Shown piece after piece: positions 1 through 11,598 of a DNA stretch of 64,000 bases (position 1 is its first letter; each line of letters opens with the position of its first letter). Position numbers and translations under genes: made by a program. Source of the DNA: Monilinia fructicola (Eukaryota; Ascomycota; Leotiomycetes; Helotiales; Sclerotiniaceae); assembly GCA_008692225.1 (NCBI GenBank), contig VICG01000003.1, positions 613,501 to 677,500 on the forward strand. Direction: 5' to 3'. The notes beneath the pieces were generated by a model, which was given only the letters and a program-made list of their open reading frames with translations, was not told the DNA's origin and ran no database searches.

Positions 1-487
1 AGCTCTCCCAATTTTGCCCTTTTGCGCTGACCTTCAAATTGGTTAGTTCAAAGTTGCCTATATTAATCAAGGTGATTGATACGGACCATGATGAGGATCG
101 AGTAAGGAAGGATGCTTTGTTATCAAGGTGGGATTTTGACGGAAGATGTGATGGGTGGAATTTCGATGAATTGGTTGTTCCTTCAAGATCAAAATTCGAG
201 TGTACTATCCTTAATCCAAATTCCCTATGTTGTGGTGGACGAAATATGGATGATTGTGAAAAGAGGTTTGATTTGTTATGTTGATAATCCCATAGCTCTT
301 AGGTATCCAAAGGTACGTCGGCGTTGCTTGATAAGCTAGTCCAAGATAAGGTTAGCCGATATCTCAAAATTCGAAATTCACAGACAAGACGCGCAGTAGG
401 AGTAGAAAACGCGACGACGGCACTTCTCAACATATTTTGAGTCAAAACGTTCCAGATTTCCTATAGCCGATACCAGAATACTTCAAA
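1..487. other. Window edge and upstream region of CCT4
   Basis: I see no supportable gene here. The reading frames are short, lack family motifs and are not joined by convincing splice sites. The last 100 bases or so should hold the CCT4 promoter and leader. Confidence 0.5.
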
Positions 488-2292
488 ATGGCTCTCACAC
501 AATCAGCAGGAAATTCTACCAATAATGCCTTCAAGGTGGGACATTTAAAGCTTGGAGGGGTTATGAATGTAGCTAACGTAGTCTCTAGGACAAGGAGAAG
601 CCTATGGCTGTTCGAAATGCCAACATTTTGGCTGCCAGAGGTGTGTTTGGAAGAGTATCATGATGCGGAAGTAAAGCTGACAAAATACAGCTGTCGCAGA
701 TGCATGCAGAACCTCTCTTGGTCCCAGAGGAATGGACAAGATGATTCAAGACGGCAAAGGAGGGACACTTATTACAAATGATGGAAGTACCATGATGAAG
801 AGTATGGCAGTCATGCACCCTTCTGCGAAGATGTTGGTCGACCTCTCAGCAGCACAAGATGTAGAAGCCGGAGATGGAACTACTTCAGTCGTGGTTATTT
901 GTGGAAGTCTACTCGGAGCCGCAGATAAATTACTGGGAAAAGGAATACACCCTTCAGTTATCGCCGAGTCATTCCAAAGGGCTGCAGCAGCAGCAGTTCA
1001 AGTGCTCCACGATATGTCGGTCCCAGTTGCTCTCAGCGACACCGCAACCCTTCTACAAGCCGCCAACACCTCTCTTTCTTCCAAAATCGTTTCACAATAC
1101 TCAAATCTTCTCGGTCCTATGGCAGTGAACGCTGTTACAAAGACAATCGATATCAAGACTGCCGACAATGTCGACTTGAAAAATATTAGGATAGTTAAAA
1201 AGGGTGGAGGAACCATCGAAGATAGTGAGATGGTTGAGGGAGTCGTTTTGACACAGGGTGTTTTGAAGAATGGAGGTGGACCTATTAGGATGGAAAAGGC
1301 AAAGATTGGACTCATTCAATTCCAACTTAGCCCTCCAAAGCCTGATGTAAGTGATATTGCGAAAAGAATAGCTCGAATATTGCTAATGCACCTCAGATGG
1401 AAAATCAAATTGTTGTCAATGACTACAGACAGATGGATAAGATCCTGAAGGAAGAGCGAACATATTTGTTGAATTTAGTTAAAAAGATCAAGAAGGCGAA
1501 GTGCAATGTTTTATTGGTATGCTAGACATTTCTCTATAACCCCCTCGAGTATACTGACAACCATTGGTAGATCCAAAAGTCTATCCTCCGTGACGCAGTT
1601 AACGAACTCTCCCTCCACTTCCTCGCCAAACTCAACATTCTCTGCATCAAAGATATTGAACGTGATGAAGTAGAATTCATCTGCAAATCTACCGGCTGCA
1701 AACCCATCGCCGACATCGACTCCTTCACCGAAGACAAACTCGGTTCAGCCGACCTCGTCGAAGAAGCCCAAACCTCTGGTTCCAGGCTCGTCAAAATCAC
1801 CGGTACCAAGAGTGCCGGTAAGACAGTTTCCATTGTCTGCCGTGGTGCCAATTCCCTCATTCTCGACGAAGCCGAGCGCAGTCTCCACGATGCTCTCTGC
1901 GTCGTCAGATGCTTAGTCAAGAAGAAGGCATTGATCGCCGGTGGAGGAGCTCCCGAGATTGAAATCGCATCGCAGTTAGCACAGCAAGCCAGAGAATTAA
2001 CCGGCACCGAGGCCATCTGCTGGAAAGCGTTCGCCGACGCCATGGAGGTAATCCCACCACGCTCGCCGAAAACGCCGGTCTCAACAGTATCAAGGTCGTC
2101 ACGGAGCTGCGCCACAAACATGCCAACGGAGAGAAGAACGCAGGTGTCAGTATCAAGAGCGGCGGTGTCAAGGTCGACATCGCGGATGAGAATGTGTTGC
2201 AGCCACTTTTGGTCAGCACGAGCGCGATCGAGCTGGCGGCGGAGACGGTGAAGATGATTTTACGTATTGATGACATCGCTCTATCTAGATAA
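488..2292 (+). CDS. CCT4: T-complex protein 1 subunit delta (CCT4)
   Basis: Delta subunit of the cytosolic group II chaperonin TRiC/CCT, which folds actin, tubulins and WD-repeat proteins by ATP-driven lid closure. Five exons fit: 488-535, 589-640, 691-1346, 1397-1516 and 1571-2292. Together they give about 532 residues, the usual CCT length. Exon 3 begins with [11 protein letters not shown] and holds the ATP-site motif GDGTTSVVV; exon 5 holds the second conserved stretch AGGGAPEIE. The start was chosen because exon 1 (ending NNAFK) joins [13 protein letters not shown] in frame. Near 2054 the frame breaks: upstream it reads ...DAMEVIP, while the conserved continuation [10 protein letters not shown] lies in the next frame. 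One extra C in the CCC run at 2053-2055 would restore it. I read this as an assembly error, but a real mutation is not excluded. Identity as a CCT subunit is certain; delta is assigned from the overall sequence pattern. Confidence 0.93.
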
Positions 2293-2740
2293 CAGGTCGG
2301 GATTCAAGGCAGGAAGGAAAGGAAAAGATGCCGGTTATGATAAGAGATGTATATTAATGCATGGTGGTGAGCGGGATATCTACTGTATCATCTTTCGCTT
2401 AGCCCCTTTTGGCATCAGCCCTCATGAATCATGATTGTTCTTAGAAAAGCCAAAAAATTGATGGATGAATAGACTCCTGCAATGACGTGAAGTTTGATCT
2501 ACGCTAATTTTATGTTGTTGTTGTTGTTATTGTTGTTGTTGTCGTTGCTGCAGCAAAGTGTAGACGGTGGGTCTGCCGAGGACGTGAATATTTAAATATC
2601 CATACTCAACAGCTATGTTGCTGAAATTGTGTTTGACAAGCTCTATAGAGAACGCGCACATCCCCTTCCCCTTCCCCTTCCCCTTCCCCTTCCCCTTCCC
2701 CTTCATACCCCCCCCCCTCCCCCCACCACACACCCACCCC
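2293..2740. other. Convergent intergenic region with simple repeats
   Basis: Lies between the convergent 3' ends of CCT4 and the METTL25-like gene. It holds a GTT trinucleotide tract (about 2513-2549) and a CCCCTT hexamer tract (2661-2704, about seven units). No gene is seen. Confidence 0.7.
2661..2704. repeat. (CCCCTT)n tandem repeat
   Basis: About seven head-to-tail copies of the hexamer CCCCTT, followed by C-rich sequence, just beyond the stop codon of the minus-strand methyltransferase gene. Confidence 0.9.
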
Positions 2741-3043
2741 CTACTTCACCCCCACGACGACCAAATTCCTCGGACTAACGGCATACTCAAACACGCCCTC
2801 GACCCACGCCGCCCTGCACTGGCCCCTCTCCACGGCCTCGCGCAGGAACGCGTAGCGGTCGACTACAATCAGCGACTCGACGACGCCGGCGCTAAACGCC
2901 ATGAGGGACCACACGACGCTGAGCTCGGCGCGGAGCGGCGCGTAGCGCTCCTCGTACTGGCGGATGGTGGCGTCGGTGAGCGGGTGGAGGCGCGCGAGGA
3001 GGTGCGCTGAGATGTCGCGGCGGGGGGGCGCGGCTGCGGGGGC

Positions 3044-3074
<31 letters not shown>

Positions 3075-4641
3075 AGTTTGTGGATGGCGCCGCGCACGTA
3101 GGCGGTGAAGGAGTGGTAGCAGGATTTGCGGAGGGAGCCGATGATGATGGGGGTGGTGGTGATGGGGGCTGGGGCTGGGGCTTGCTCTTCTTGTTCTTGG
3201 GGGGGTTCGGGGGTCGAGGACGTCATGTGGTCGGAGGTGTCGAGGGGGATGGCGTCGACGACGCCGTAGTCTAGGAAGAGCTTTTGGAGGAGGGCGCGGT
3301 AGAAGTGGCGGGTGAAGAAGGAGTCGCTGTCTTGGGCCGTCCAGTTGGCGGGGGCTTGGACCCCCATCATGCGGGAGGTGATGTTGAGGGTGATGCCTGT
3401 TGTGTTGTAGGTGGCGAGACGGTTGGACATGGGGAAGCCGTGGGGGTCGGCTGATGCGGGGGGGAGGAGGGGGAGGGGGACGGAAGATTCAGAGCGCGGA
3501 GGTTGGGGCGAAGCAGGGGGTGTTTGTAGGAAGGTGATGTGAGGCGTTCGGACAGGAGGTTGTAACAGCAGCCGACTATGGCTATCGCTTGGACCGAGGG
3601 ATTGAGGAGGAGAGAGCGGATACCGTGGTGAGAGAGGTTACCGCAGGAATGGATGGAGATGGCCATGAGGTTTATTTCCGGTGGTGCCGATTCCGAGACG
3701 CGGGATATGGCATCTTCCTTCGCAGGGGTGGCAGAGCCCGGCTCGGAGATGACATGAAGATTGCCGTCTGGCGCCGAGACTTTCAGCTTCTCAATCTGAG
3801 ACACGACATCGGATAAATCTCCATCTTCCACTCGATGCTCCACGTACTGAATATACCCCTTCCCATCCGTCGGCGTATAAATCGTCTGCAAATCCCTCGC
3901 GGGTCTCAAATCCGCCTCTTCATCCCTATCCATCTTCCCCTCTGCCCTCTTAGTCTTCCCCACCTCTCCCATAACCTTCTCTCGAAAGACCTTCTTATTC
4001 CTCATAACCTTTTCTCGCTCGGCCATCCCCGCCAAAACATCCATGCTCTTCGCGCCCTCGATGTTCCCCCCCTTGCTCTCCACGGCCACGATCCACCGAT
4101 TCCACGGCGGACTCGCAAGCGTTCTCCCCAAGTAATTCTGACCACTCCCAAAATCCACAAAGTGCGTAATCTCCCTCCCGCTCGCCGCCTTCACGCCATC
4201 CGCGACCTTCACCACGTAATCCGCAAAGTTCGTCACCTCGTGTACCTTCTTGGGGATCATCCCCACAGCCACATGTCTCGGTAACTTCGTCTGGCTCAAG
4301 TTCGCCCTCTCCACACGCCTGAGCAGGGAATGCTTGCGGATGTCCTGGATGTACTGGATCAACGATTCCGGGGGCGGATTGTCACGTGGCAAAGAGAGAT
4401 CATCGCGCATCAGGAGATCCAGGAGATCCATCGAAGGACAGGCCAGTAGCCAACCCCTCCATTCTTCCGGAAGGATCTTATGATACAGACTTGGTTCCCG
4501 GATGAAGAAATCGAGGATGTGAACGCCTCCACACAGGGTTTGGAAAATGGTAGAGGTAGTTGCAAAATGCAGGAGTGAATCGACGTATTCATCCGCGCTG
4601 GAGAAGTCATCAGGGTATGGTAATGGCTTTTCGGGAGGCAT
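2741..4641 (-). CDS. METTL25/RRNAD1-type methyltransferase-domain protein (frame broken)
   Basis: Predicted SAM-dependent methyltransferase of the family that includes METTL25 and RRNAD1 (Pfam Methyltransf_32 type); substrate unknown. It reads as one exon from ATG 4641 (MPPEKPLPYPDD; another ATG lies five codons upstream at 4656) to a stop at 2741-2743, about 633 residues. The SAM-binding loop is HFVDFGSGQNYLGRTLA, roughly residues 160-180. The family hallmark GCCYN is in AIVGCCYNLLSERL, after SIHSCGNLSHHG. The C-terminal part (HGFPMSNRLATY... to NLVVVGVK) lies in another frame. The switch is in a G-rich stretch of the plus strand at about 3440-3480, including a run of seven G at 3458-3464; one base appears to be missing. 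No GT-AG intron there restores the frame. The C-terminal part has a low-complexity Thr/Ala insert from a GGCGGT repeat near 3042-3073. Family assignment is firm; the frameshift explanation is inference. Confidence 0.82.
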
Positions 4642-4656
4642 GATGAGATGGATCAA

Positions 4657-5366
4657 TCGCGTATGTTGTAGGGAATATTACCTGCGTTTTAGGGGGAAAC
4701 GATGAGATAATTCAGGAACTTCTCGTCATGTTCAAAAGTGGTGATGGAATTTTTTGCATCAATCTTTTTTAAGCGAAGAGTTTTAGTAGATAGTAATTAC
4801 CGTAGATGGGAAAATGAATTGTTTCAACGGTTCCATATCACCAACCTTAGGTCTAGGAGTAAAAGTACGTCTAACCTTATATTTCTCTGCTTTTGCAATA
4901 TTTGAAAGTTCATTGCATCTCCCATGATTCTCTTCAACCTTTTCATCCATTTCAGCGGAATTCAAACGCATTACTAACAGTGGAATCTATCTTCAAGGTT
5001 CGCATCGTATACGACGTAATCGTAAGAAAATGTCAAAAATTGGCAGTGCCAACTCAATTTGAGATGAGAGTTCTGCTTTCTTTTGAGTTTAACTCAAATT
5101 ATGAATTAAGAGGTTGTTAAATAAAATCCATCGATTGTCTATCATAATACTTTGGTATCCGCTATTTATGTATCTTTCTTTCGCTGCATCTATTATAATC
5201 ATCCGAACTTGGTATCAATCATCAACCATACCACATAAACCCTCCCAGTAATTCCCTTACCCTAAACTCTCTTTTTGTCCCAAAATGAAACTCTTTCGCA
5301 AAGATATTATGACTGTCCTAATCCCTTAAAACATCTATCACCTCGCACTGGACCATAATCTAACCA
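4657..5366. other. Intergenic region between two minus-strand genes
   Basis: Upstream region of the methyltransferase gene and downstream region of the PX-domain gene. AT-rich; the only open frames are short and featureless, and I see no RNA gene. Confidence 0.6.
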
Positions 5367-8300
5367 CTACTCAGCAAGTACACCCCTCAGCATACTCAAG
5401 AATCCCTCCTTCAATTTGTAAACCTCAGTCACATCCGGCTTGAGAGGTTCACCCGCAGTTCTCCTCAAATGATCCTGCTTTTTTGCTCTCCTCTTCCTCT
5501 CCGCCGCAATCGGATCTAATTCGTCGTCTTCCTCATCCTCGTCACTACTTGCATCCTCGTCTTCGTAATTGATGTCTTCAAGATCCATTTCGTCTAGTCC
5601 AAAATCGGCACTCGTGAATGCTAATGCTCCAGGTATCTGATCTGCAGCACCTGTACCTTCTGCAGCCATTTTCTGTCTTGTCTTGTCAGAATGCCACTTC
5701 TTCCGTGCTTCTTGCCAAGTGATCAGTTGGTTGATTTCATTGATGGCCACGTCCTTGTTTAGTTGATTGACGCTCACAGCACCGGTGACGAGTGCATTGA
5801 TGTCAAGCTTTCCGCCCTTGGGACCTTGACGAAGGAACTCAAGGATGCCCTCTATCCAGCCCATCAATTGAGTGAATAGGCCATTATCGTGTGTATGTAC
5901 CTCGTGAACGAATTTATAGAAATTATGTTCGTGGCGTTGGCATAAATCGATGAATGCTTGAACTGTTTGGTTGGGGTCTGCTGAGAAATCTTGCTCACGG
6001 CATTTCTCCACAACCTGATTTCTTGTTAGTTATGGTTATTTCTTAATGAGAATGAGGGCAAACTTACTCTTATTGTGTCCTCAATAAAATCGGCAAAATC
6101 TGTAACGCTGTTGTACACATTTGCCGATTTGTAGACTCGTACCAAAGGCTCGTAGAAGATGGTAAACAAGTCACGGAGAAGACGCAGTGTAACCGGCTCC
6201 TCAACCATATTGAGCATCATAGCCTTATCCCGTTGCCTCGTGTATAATTTCAAGAGCTGTTTCAAATATGAAAATAACTGTGCACCTTGCTTCATCTCTT
6301 CATCAACATTCTCCACAGCATTATTCCACGCAACATAAGCATTGAATATCTTCCCAATTTGCGCCGCATTCAGAGCAGGTTCGATTTCTTCTGACCTCAG
6401 AATGGCGACAATCAAGTCCACGCTATTGTCCTCTGCATCAGCTCGTATGTCGTTCTTGAGATCTTCTGGACTGTCAGAAAACTTCTTCAGTTTTTCACAA
6501 AACACGGGCTCATTGATCTTATCCTGAAGACCATTGATAGATTTTTGAAAGCTTCTGATGCCATCATTCAGTGTCAAGGAGAAGATTCTTTGCATCAGCG
6601 ATCTCGCCCCGAAAGGTTGGGCTAGGAAGATGTCTAATATGCTAGACATGACAGCTGCGGGGTTAGCTATCCGAATTGCGTTTTTGATAATCGTATATGG
6701 GATCATTGAATGTATCTTCTTGGCTTGAGCGAACAATTCGGGAGAATTATCCTCCGCCAGGAACAAATGGTAGAGAGTTGCTGCTACTTCGATACGTAGC
6801 CATTCTGCAAACTTCTGGTACTGGATACTGAGATCTTGAATAGTTGGCTTGTCCTTGATTTCTTTGAATAATTTGGTGAGTCCATTCCTTTCCACGATAT
6901 CGCGACGAAATCTAGAGTAGTTAGTACACGGATGAATGAAGAACTTCAAGTCAAAGCACATACTCTTCCATGTATATGTCTAGTTCAGCGGCGCGCTTCC
7001 TGGCTATTTCGTAAAACTGCTTCTGCTCCACGATTCTCTTTTCATCCATGAGCCTTCTTCTCTCCACATCATCTACATCTTCCTCGCTTAGTTCGATAGG
7101 CTGATTGGACAGGAAGTCTTGCATTGCTCGGGTTCCGGCAATCTGAGGATTGGCAAGAAGACCACGAAGAAACGCCCTCAAGGATATGCGTTGGTTTTCA
7201 CGCCACAAAGTTATACCCTGGTGGAAGTTAGTTTTATGATATACGCATCATTTAACGAAAAAAAGAAAAAACTGACATTTGAATCTGTAATATGTGCCGA
7301 CGGGCTGTTGGAACTTCTGTCTACTGATGTGCGTGGAGATGATGTGGATACTCTGGGAGATGACCTCCCAAATGAAGCAGCTGACCCCGAGCGACGATGA
7401 TCTGGTTAAATTAGCCCTTGCTTATCCAAAAATAAAATAGCAGGTTCATAAACTGACCACGGATCGATAGGCTCTTCCGACCATTTTCGTTGCTCGTAGT
7501 CCCCATTGTTGAAACCGAGGATACGGAGGACGCGTCGGAATCCTTGCCACCCGTAATGCCACTAATTATATTCGAAGCAGTTGAACTCTCCTTATTTTTC
7601 CTAGGCATTGGTGGGAGCACTTTTCCAGGAAGTTCCGTTCGTAGCCTCTTGTGAAGTCTGTTGAAATCACCATACCTGCGCCCAATGAAGTACGGTATTT
7701 CCCCCTTCCTCTTGACTCTAAGAACAAATTCCTAAGGTGATATAAGTAGTTGTTCCACAATATACAGCCGTGATCAACTCACAGCATGCTTGTGGTATCT
7801 GATGTTTCGTTTGACTTTGGTCGTTCTGACTGCCGCAATATTGACATCCCAGCCGTGAAGGTAATGGCCTTCTGGCATGGTCGAAAGAACTCCATGCTCG
7901 ATAGCGCCCGCATCGACAACTTCCAATTCAGAGAACCTAATTCTCTCCTCATACCCTGAAGCCGTTGGTATGCCAGAAACCATCATCAATTCCACGAGCT
8001 TTTGACATTTGATGGATAGTTTTCTGCGCTTCGTTTCTTCAAGCCTGTCTTCGGACGACGAGATATGTTTCTCGGCGAAGGATTGTAGGAACTTGCATAG
8101 CAGATTTGTTAGACGCGCTATTCTTGGACCACCGCGAGAGAGGGGGGGAGGGGAGGGGAGAGGGGCTTCTTTAAACTCACCACTTGTAGTTTGTCTTGCC
8201 AAAACTCTTTCTCGTTCGCCTTATCCAAGAATGGAAACTCGCGAATGTGGTGAACGAATATATAGCGGAGAATTGGCAGATCAGAATCTAAAGGAGATAC

Positions 8301-8618
8301 TTCCCCGCGGTCAGATTTGAAGGGGGCACCGAATCTTTGCAATGCCGTTGGAGAATTTAATTCGGTGATTTCGAATTTGACTTGTTGGGAGATCAGCTCG
8401 CGTTTTAGATCTTCAGAGAGTTAGCCATTCTGTTTGTGAAAGGTATGTTTTGCTGAATATGTATATATACAATGCTCTTGCTTTCCGGTAAGGGCTTGTC
8501 CTTTATCATCCCCAAAGGTACTCCTCGTGGGCGACAGTGTGGTTCCATTAGCTGCCATTTTGGATGGTATTGGAGGAATGACAGGATCTCTCCCCTCGAT
8601 TCTATTTTCGTCGTTCAT
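5367..8618 (-). CDS. PX domain protein of the yeast Ypr097w type
   Basis: Fungal PX-domain protein with flanking PX-associated regions, like yeast Ypr097w. PX domains bind phosphoinositides, so a peripheral membrane role in lipid or vesicle traffic is likely. Eight exons fit (minus strand): 8471-8618, 8181-8410, 7783-8091, 7458-7731, 7277-7401, 6964-7217, 6068-6911 and 5367-6014, giving 943 residues. The N-terminal PX-associated part contains HYLKRELISQQ across the first splice. The PX fold follows (EFVLRVKRKGE, PYFIGRRYGDFNRLHKRLR, from about residue 230). It is interrupted by a Ser-rich insert of roughly 80 residues and resumes at LWRENQRISLRAFLRGLL. The long C-terminal region ends with an acidic stretch (DLEDINYEDEDASSDEDEEDDE) and KRRAKKQDHLRRT. 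Intron 1 ends in AAG, preceded by a perfect GCTAAC branch site; this splice choice is what joins ALTGKQEH to YLKREL. Domain assignment is secure; the lipid preference cannot be read from sequence. Confidence 0.88.
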
Positions 8619-8794
8619 CGGGCTACCGTTGTATGGAATAATTCTTTATGAGATTTTGTGGAAGAACCCGCGCAACTCTTGAGCTGAACCGAGCTGGGTT
8701 GAGCTCTTGCAATTGTGATGTTGTTTGTAGAATTTATTTTGAAGTTGGCCGTTTGGAGTTTGGGGTTTGGAGTTTGATGTGTGACGTTTGAAGT

Positions 8795-8840
8795 TTGAGG
8801 TTTGAGATTTGAGATTTGAGATTTGAGATTTGAGATTTGA
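8795..8840. repeat. (GATTTGA)n tandem repeat
   Basis: Seven-base unit GATTTGA/GAGTTTG in tandem, perfect toward the end of the tract and degenerate before it (from about 8750). Confidence 0.85.
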
Positions 8841-9078
8841 CGGCTTATTATATGCTTTGGGCTGGGTATGCTATGCTATGCTGTGCTATGCTATGCGATG
8901 GATACGTAAAGAAGCTTACTGTGCGTGGTGCAGCGGGGTACTAGGTAAGGCAGGTGGGTGGTATGTGTGTATGTATGTGTGTGTGTATGCAGGTCGGTGG
9001 AACTATTTCAAGAATAGATTCCAAATAGATGAATGAAAGTCACCTGGGCAATGAATGAATGATCTTGATCTTGCCTTA

Positions 9079-9108
9079 GCAAAAGCAAAAGCAAAAGCAA
9101 AAGCAAAG
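9079..9108. repeat. (GCAAAA)n tandem repeat
   Basis: Five head-to-tail copies of GCAAAA, the last one truncated. Confidence 0.88.
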
Positions 9109-9230
9109 GGCAGCCAGACCTTTAAATGCCAGATGACGAACGGACTGGATTGATTTTGACTCTGACTCTGACTCCTTCCTTCCTTCCTTATTTGTGTATT
9201 GACTTTGATAATACTAGTAGAAATCGGTAT

Positions 9231-9327
9231 TTACAATAAAATACAATACAAAACAATAAAATACAATACAATAAAATAAAATACAATACAATACAATAAA
9301 GTAAAATACAATACAACAAAATAAAAA
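9231..9327. repeat. (ACAATAAAAT)-like A-rich minisatellite
   Basis: About 95 bases built from variant units of ACAAT and AAAAT. Strongly purine-biased on the plus strand. Confidence 0.85.
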
Positions 9328-9883
9328 GCCTCTTGCACCAAGATCCACGGGTATAACAGGTAGTAAGTAACCTTGGAATGAGTACCTAAGTACAGCCAGC
9401 ATCCATTGACGTTATCGAATCGACTTCACTTCCCTCCGCCGCACCACAATGTGCCAATTACAATACAGGGATTGTAATCTTATTTTTGGAGGCTTGGGAG
9501 TTGGGAGTAATGACGACGGACGACAGACGGACGTACCTGATGGCCCATGCCACCACCATCCCCATCCCCATCCCCATCCCTTTACCATTCTAGAATTTAA
9601 CAGAGAGAGAGAGAGATCCATGGATCAGGATAATAAAAGGGTAATTAAACGTTACTTGTAGGACGGGGTATTCGCGGTACTGTATTGGACTTGACAAGTA
9701 CCCAGTAGCGGCTACCTACCTAGGTAGGTCCTTATTGACTTACTGTATTGATCAACTTGAGAGGCAAATAAATCCTGGGAAGACGGTGGATGGCAAGCAA
9801 GACTGGAAAGGAGCAGATATGGAAGGGAAGGACTCCAGCTGCATTGTGATAAACCATTCCAAGGTGGTATATGATTATTATCA

Positions 9884-9945
9884 TTTCTATTTCTATTTCT
9901 ATTTCTATTTCTATTTCTATTTCTGTTTCTGTTTCTGTTTCTATT
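9884..9945. repeat. (TTTCTA)n/(TTTCTG)n microsatellite
   Basis: About ten hexamer units: TTTCTA first, then TTTCTG near the 3' end, then TTTCTA again. The change is a clean block, as expected from tandem slippage after a point mutation. Confidence 0.9.
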
Positions 9946-10498
9946 ATTATGACTATCGTGTTAGGCAATGAAGTTTATTTGTTCAAGACTCTTATTAGTG
10001 TTGATCCAAGCCATCTAGCCCTTTCAACAAGACGCGTTCTTTCAATACCTACTCGTATACTTGTATTATCCGGAGTATATACCTAGGTATACACTCATTT
10101 CATTTACCGTGACGCTTATACGTTTCCCCTTCTTCGTCAACTCTTTCGAGACTTGAGGAATGAATGACTCAACAGACGCAACATACCTACTCTTCCCAAG
10201 TCAACGCTTTCATGACAATCATGTACGAATTCCTCTACCTGCACATGTCCATGAATGAATTACCAAGTTATTCTGTGAATTACCAAGACCGTGCAGGGAA
10301 GTACAGTAAGTACTCTGTACACTAACTACTACTCGGTTGCTCGGCATGCTAATATCGAAAGTCAGCAGACCGTAGACCCACTGATTGTGAGATCCTATAA
10401 GGCGTAGTATGCTTGGAAATGCGCCATCATTCGTGATTGGATCTGGGCGGAGAGCCCGAGAGATGTGAACCTTGCGCGTGCATTGTAATATCGATAAT

Positions 10499-11598
10499 TT
10501 ATAACTCGTCGAATATCTTAAGTCTTGGGTCCTCTGCCGGTTTCCCTGCTTCCTTGTTGACTTCACTTGTAGACGTTGAACTCCCCAATATCTCAAAAGG
10601 AGGCGCGTACATATTCCTGGTCTCGTTCTTGGCCTTCTCCAACTCCCCGAGAGCTGTCGAATTGGAACTATTCGATCCCATGGTACTTCCATGCCCATTT
10701 GTTCTCGAGGGCATATATGCCAAGATGACAATGGCCAGAAAAAGCGTTGCGCATATCGACATCAAAAACCCACATCATCTTCAGCCGCTTCCGTGTTTTG
10801 TCTTGCCACTCCTGTTCTGCTTGTTCCCAGCCCTTGACTCGCTTTCGTACGACATCGACCCGTCCACTCAATGTGTCAATCGTATCTCGTCCTTCTTTCA
10901 CGCGTTTCTCCAATGCCTTAATCTTCTGTTCCTGTGCTTCGAATTCTTCGAACCCTTCCAATTGCGCCCGACTTTCTTGAACAAGCCCCTCTCCCTCGGT
11001 ATTAAACTCATCGTTCAAATGTCTAGTCATAACTGCCAGCTCTTTGAGTGAGCCAATCGTCTTGCGTAGATCACCTAGTTTTTGTAAAACCGAATAGTAT
11101 GTTGCATCCAGGTGTCTGGTTGTATTGTCCGCCACAACGTTCACATCCGTCAGAGAAGTTCGTAACTCCCTGATCCAAGGTATTAGCATGAGAGAGGAAT
11201 CAGCGTTAAGAAACACAAACTTGGTCATCATGGCACCCTTCTCCTTTTCGGCTTCGAGCTCGCCTTCCTTCAGAGGCCGCCTCTCGTTATTCTTGAACAA
11301 ATCGAAGCCATCTACGTTGGAACCAAAGATGCTGGGTCTTAGACTTTCATTTCGACTTTCACTCGATGAAACCCCCTCACTTCTCGATGCTTCTCCAGAT
11401 GGACCAAGGGCTTTCTGCGGATTGGAATGAGATGCTTTCTCGTCCTTGTCTCGACCATGTATATGCGGATGATGATGATGGTGGTGGTGGTGGTGGTGGT
11501 GATGTGATCGATGGGGCTTCAGGGGAGGGACGACGCCTCAGATACCGATCGTGTGACTCGATGACGAGATTTACTTGGAGAAACATACTTTGATCCAT
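10499..11598 (-). CDS. Coiled-coil single-pass membrane protein, function unknown
   Basis: I do not recognise a family. The stop is at 10499-10501. The main reading frame begins near 11536 and encodes a histidine tract from a GGT/GAT repeat, a Ser/Lys-rich linker (KDEKASHSNPQKALGPSG) and then a long heptad-like coiled coil (LRTSLTDVNVVADNTTRHLD to EWQDKTRKRLKMMW). Next comes one hydrophobic segment (SICATLFLAIVILAYM) and a 65-residue tail with three N-glycosylation sequons (NSS, NST, NET), ending KIFDEL. Cytosolic coiled coil and lumenal tail are therefore the likely topology. Two uncertainties remain. A 10-nt first exon (ATG at 11598) joined by a 52-nt GTATGT-GAG intron fits the frame but is unproven. 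A one-base excess in the T5 run near 10765 separates the coiled coil from the membrane segment. A stop-free 51-nt segment at about 11174-11224 (GT...CAG, with a GCTAAT branch) could also be a retained intron. Confidence 0.6.

Larger units (their letters stand above)
8619..10498. other. Repeat-rich 1.9 kb intergenic region
   Basis: Upstream of the PX gene and downstream of the coiled-coil gene. It contains several simple-repeat tracts (listed separately), a short CTATG repeat near 8866-8900, a CCCATC tract near 9550-9580 and two copies of TACCTAGGTA (9717-9726 and 10080-10089). No coding sequence is supportable: the open frames here are translations of the repeats. Confidence 0.75.

Noticed and set aside
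39..339. Overlapping frames at the left edge
   Set aside because: No motif, poor composition and no splice partner. Could be part of a gene outside the window but not supportable.
3438..3480. Very short intron to explain the frame change in the METTL25-like gene
   Set aside because: The only GT...AG span there is 31 nt, too short for fungal splicing and of the wrong phase.
9732..10086. Open frames on both strands encoding alternating Tyr/Phe or Ile/Ser/Glu residues
   Set aside because: They are translations of the TTTCTA microsatellite.
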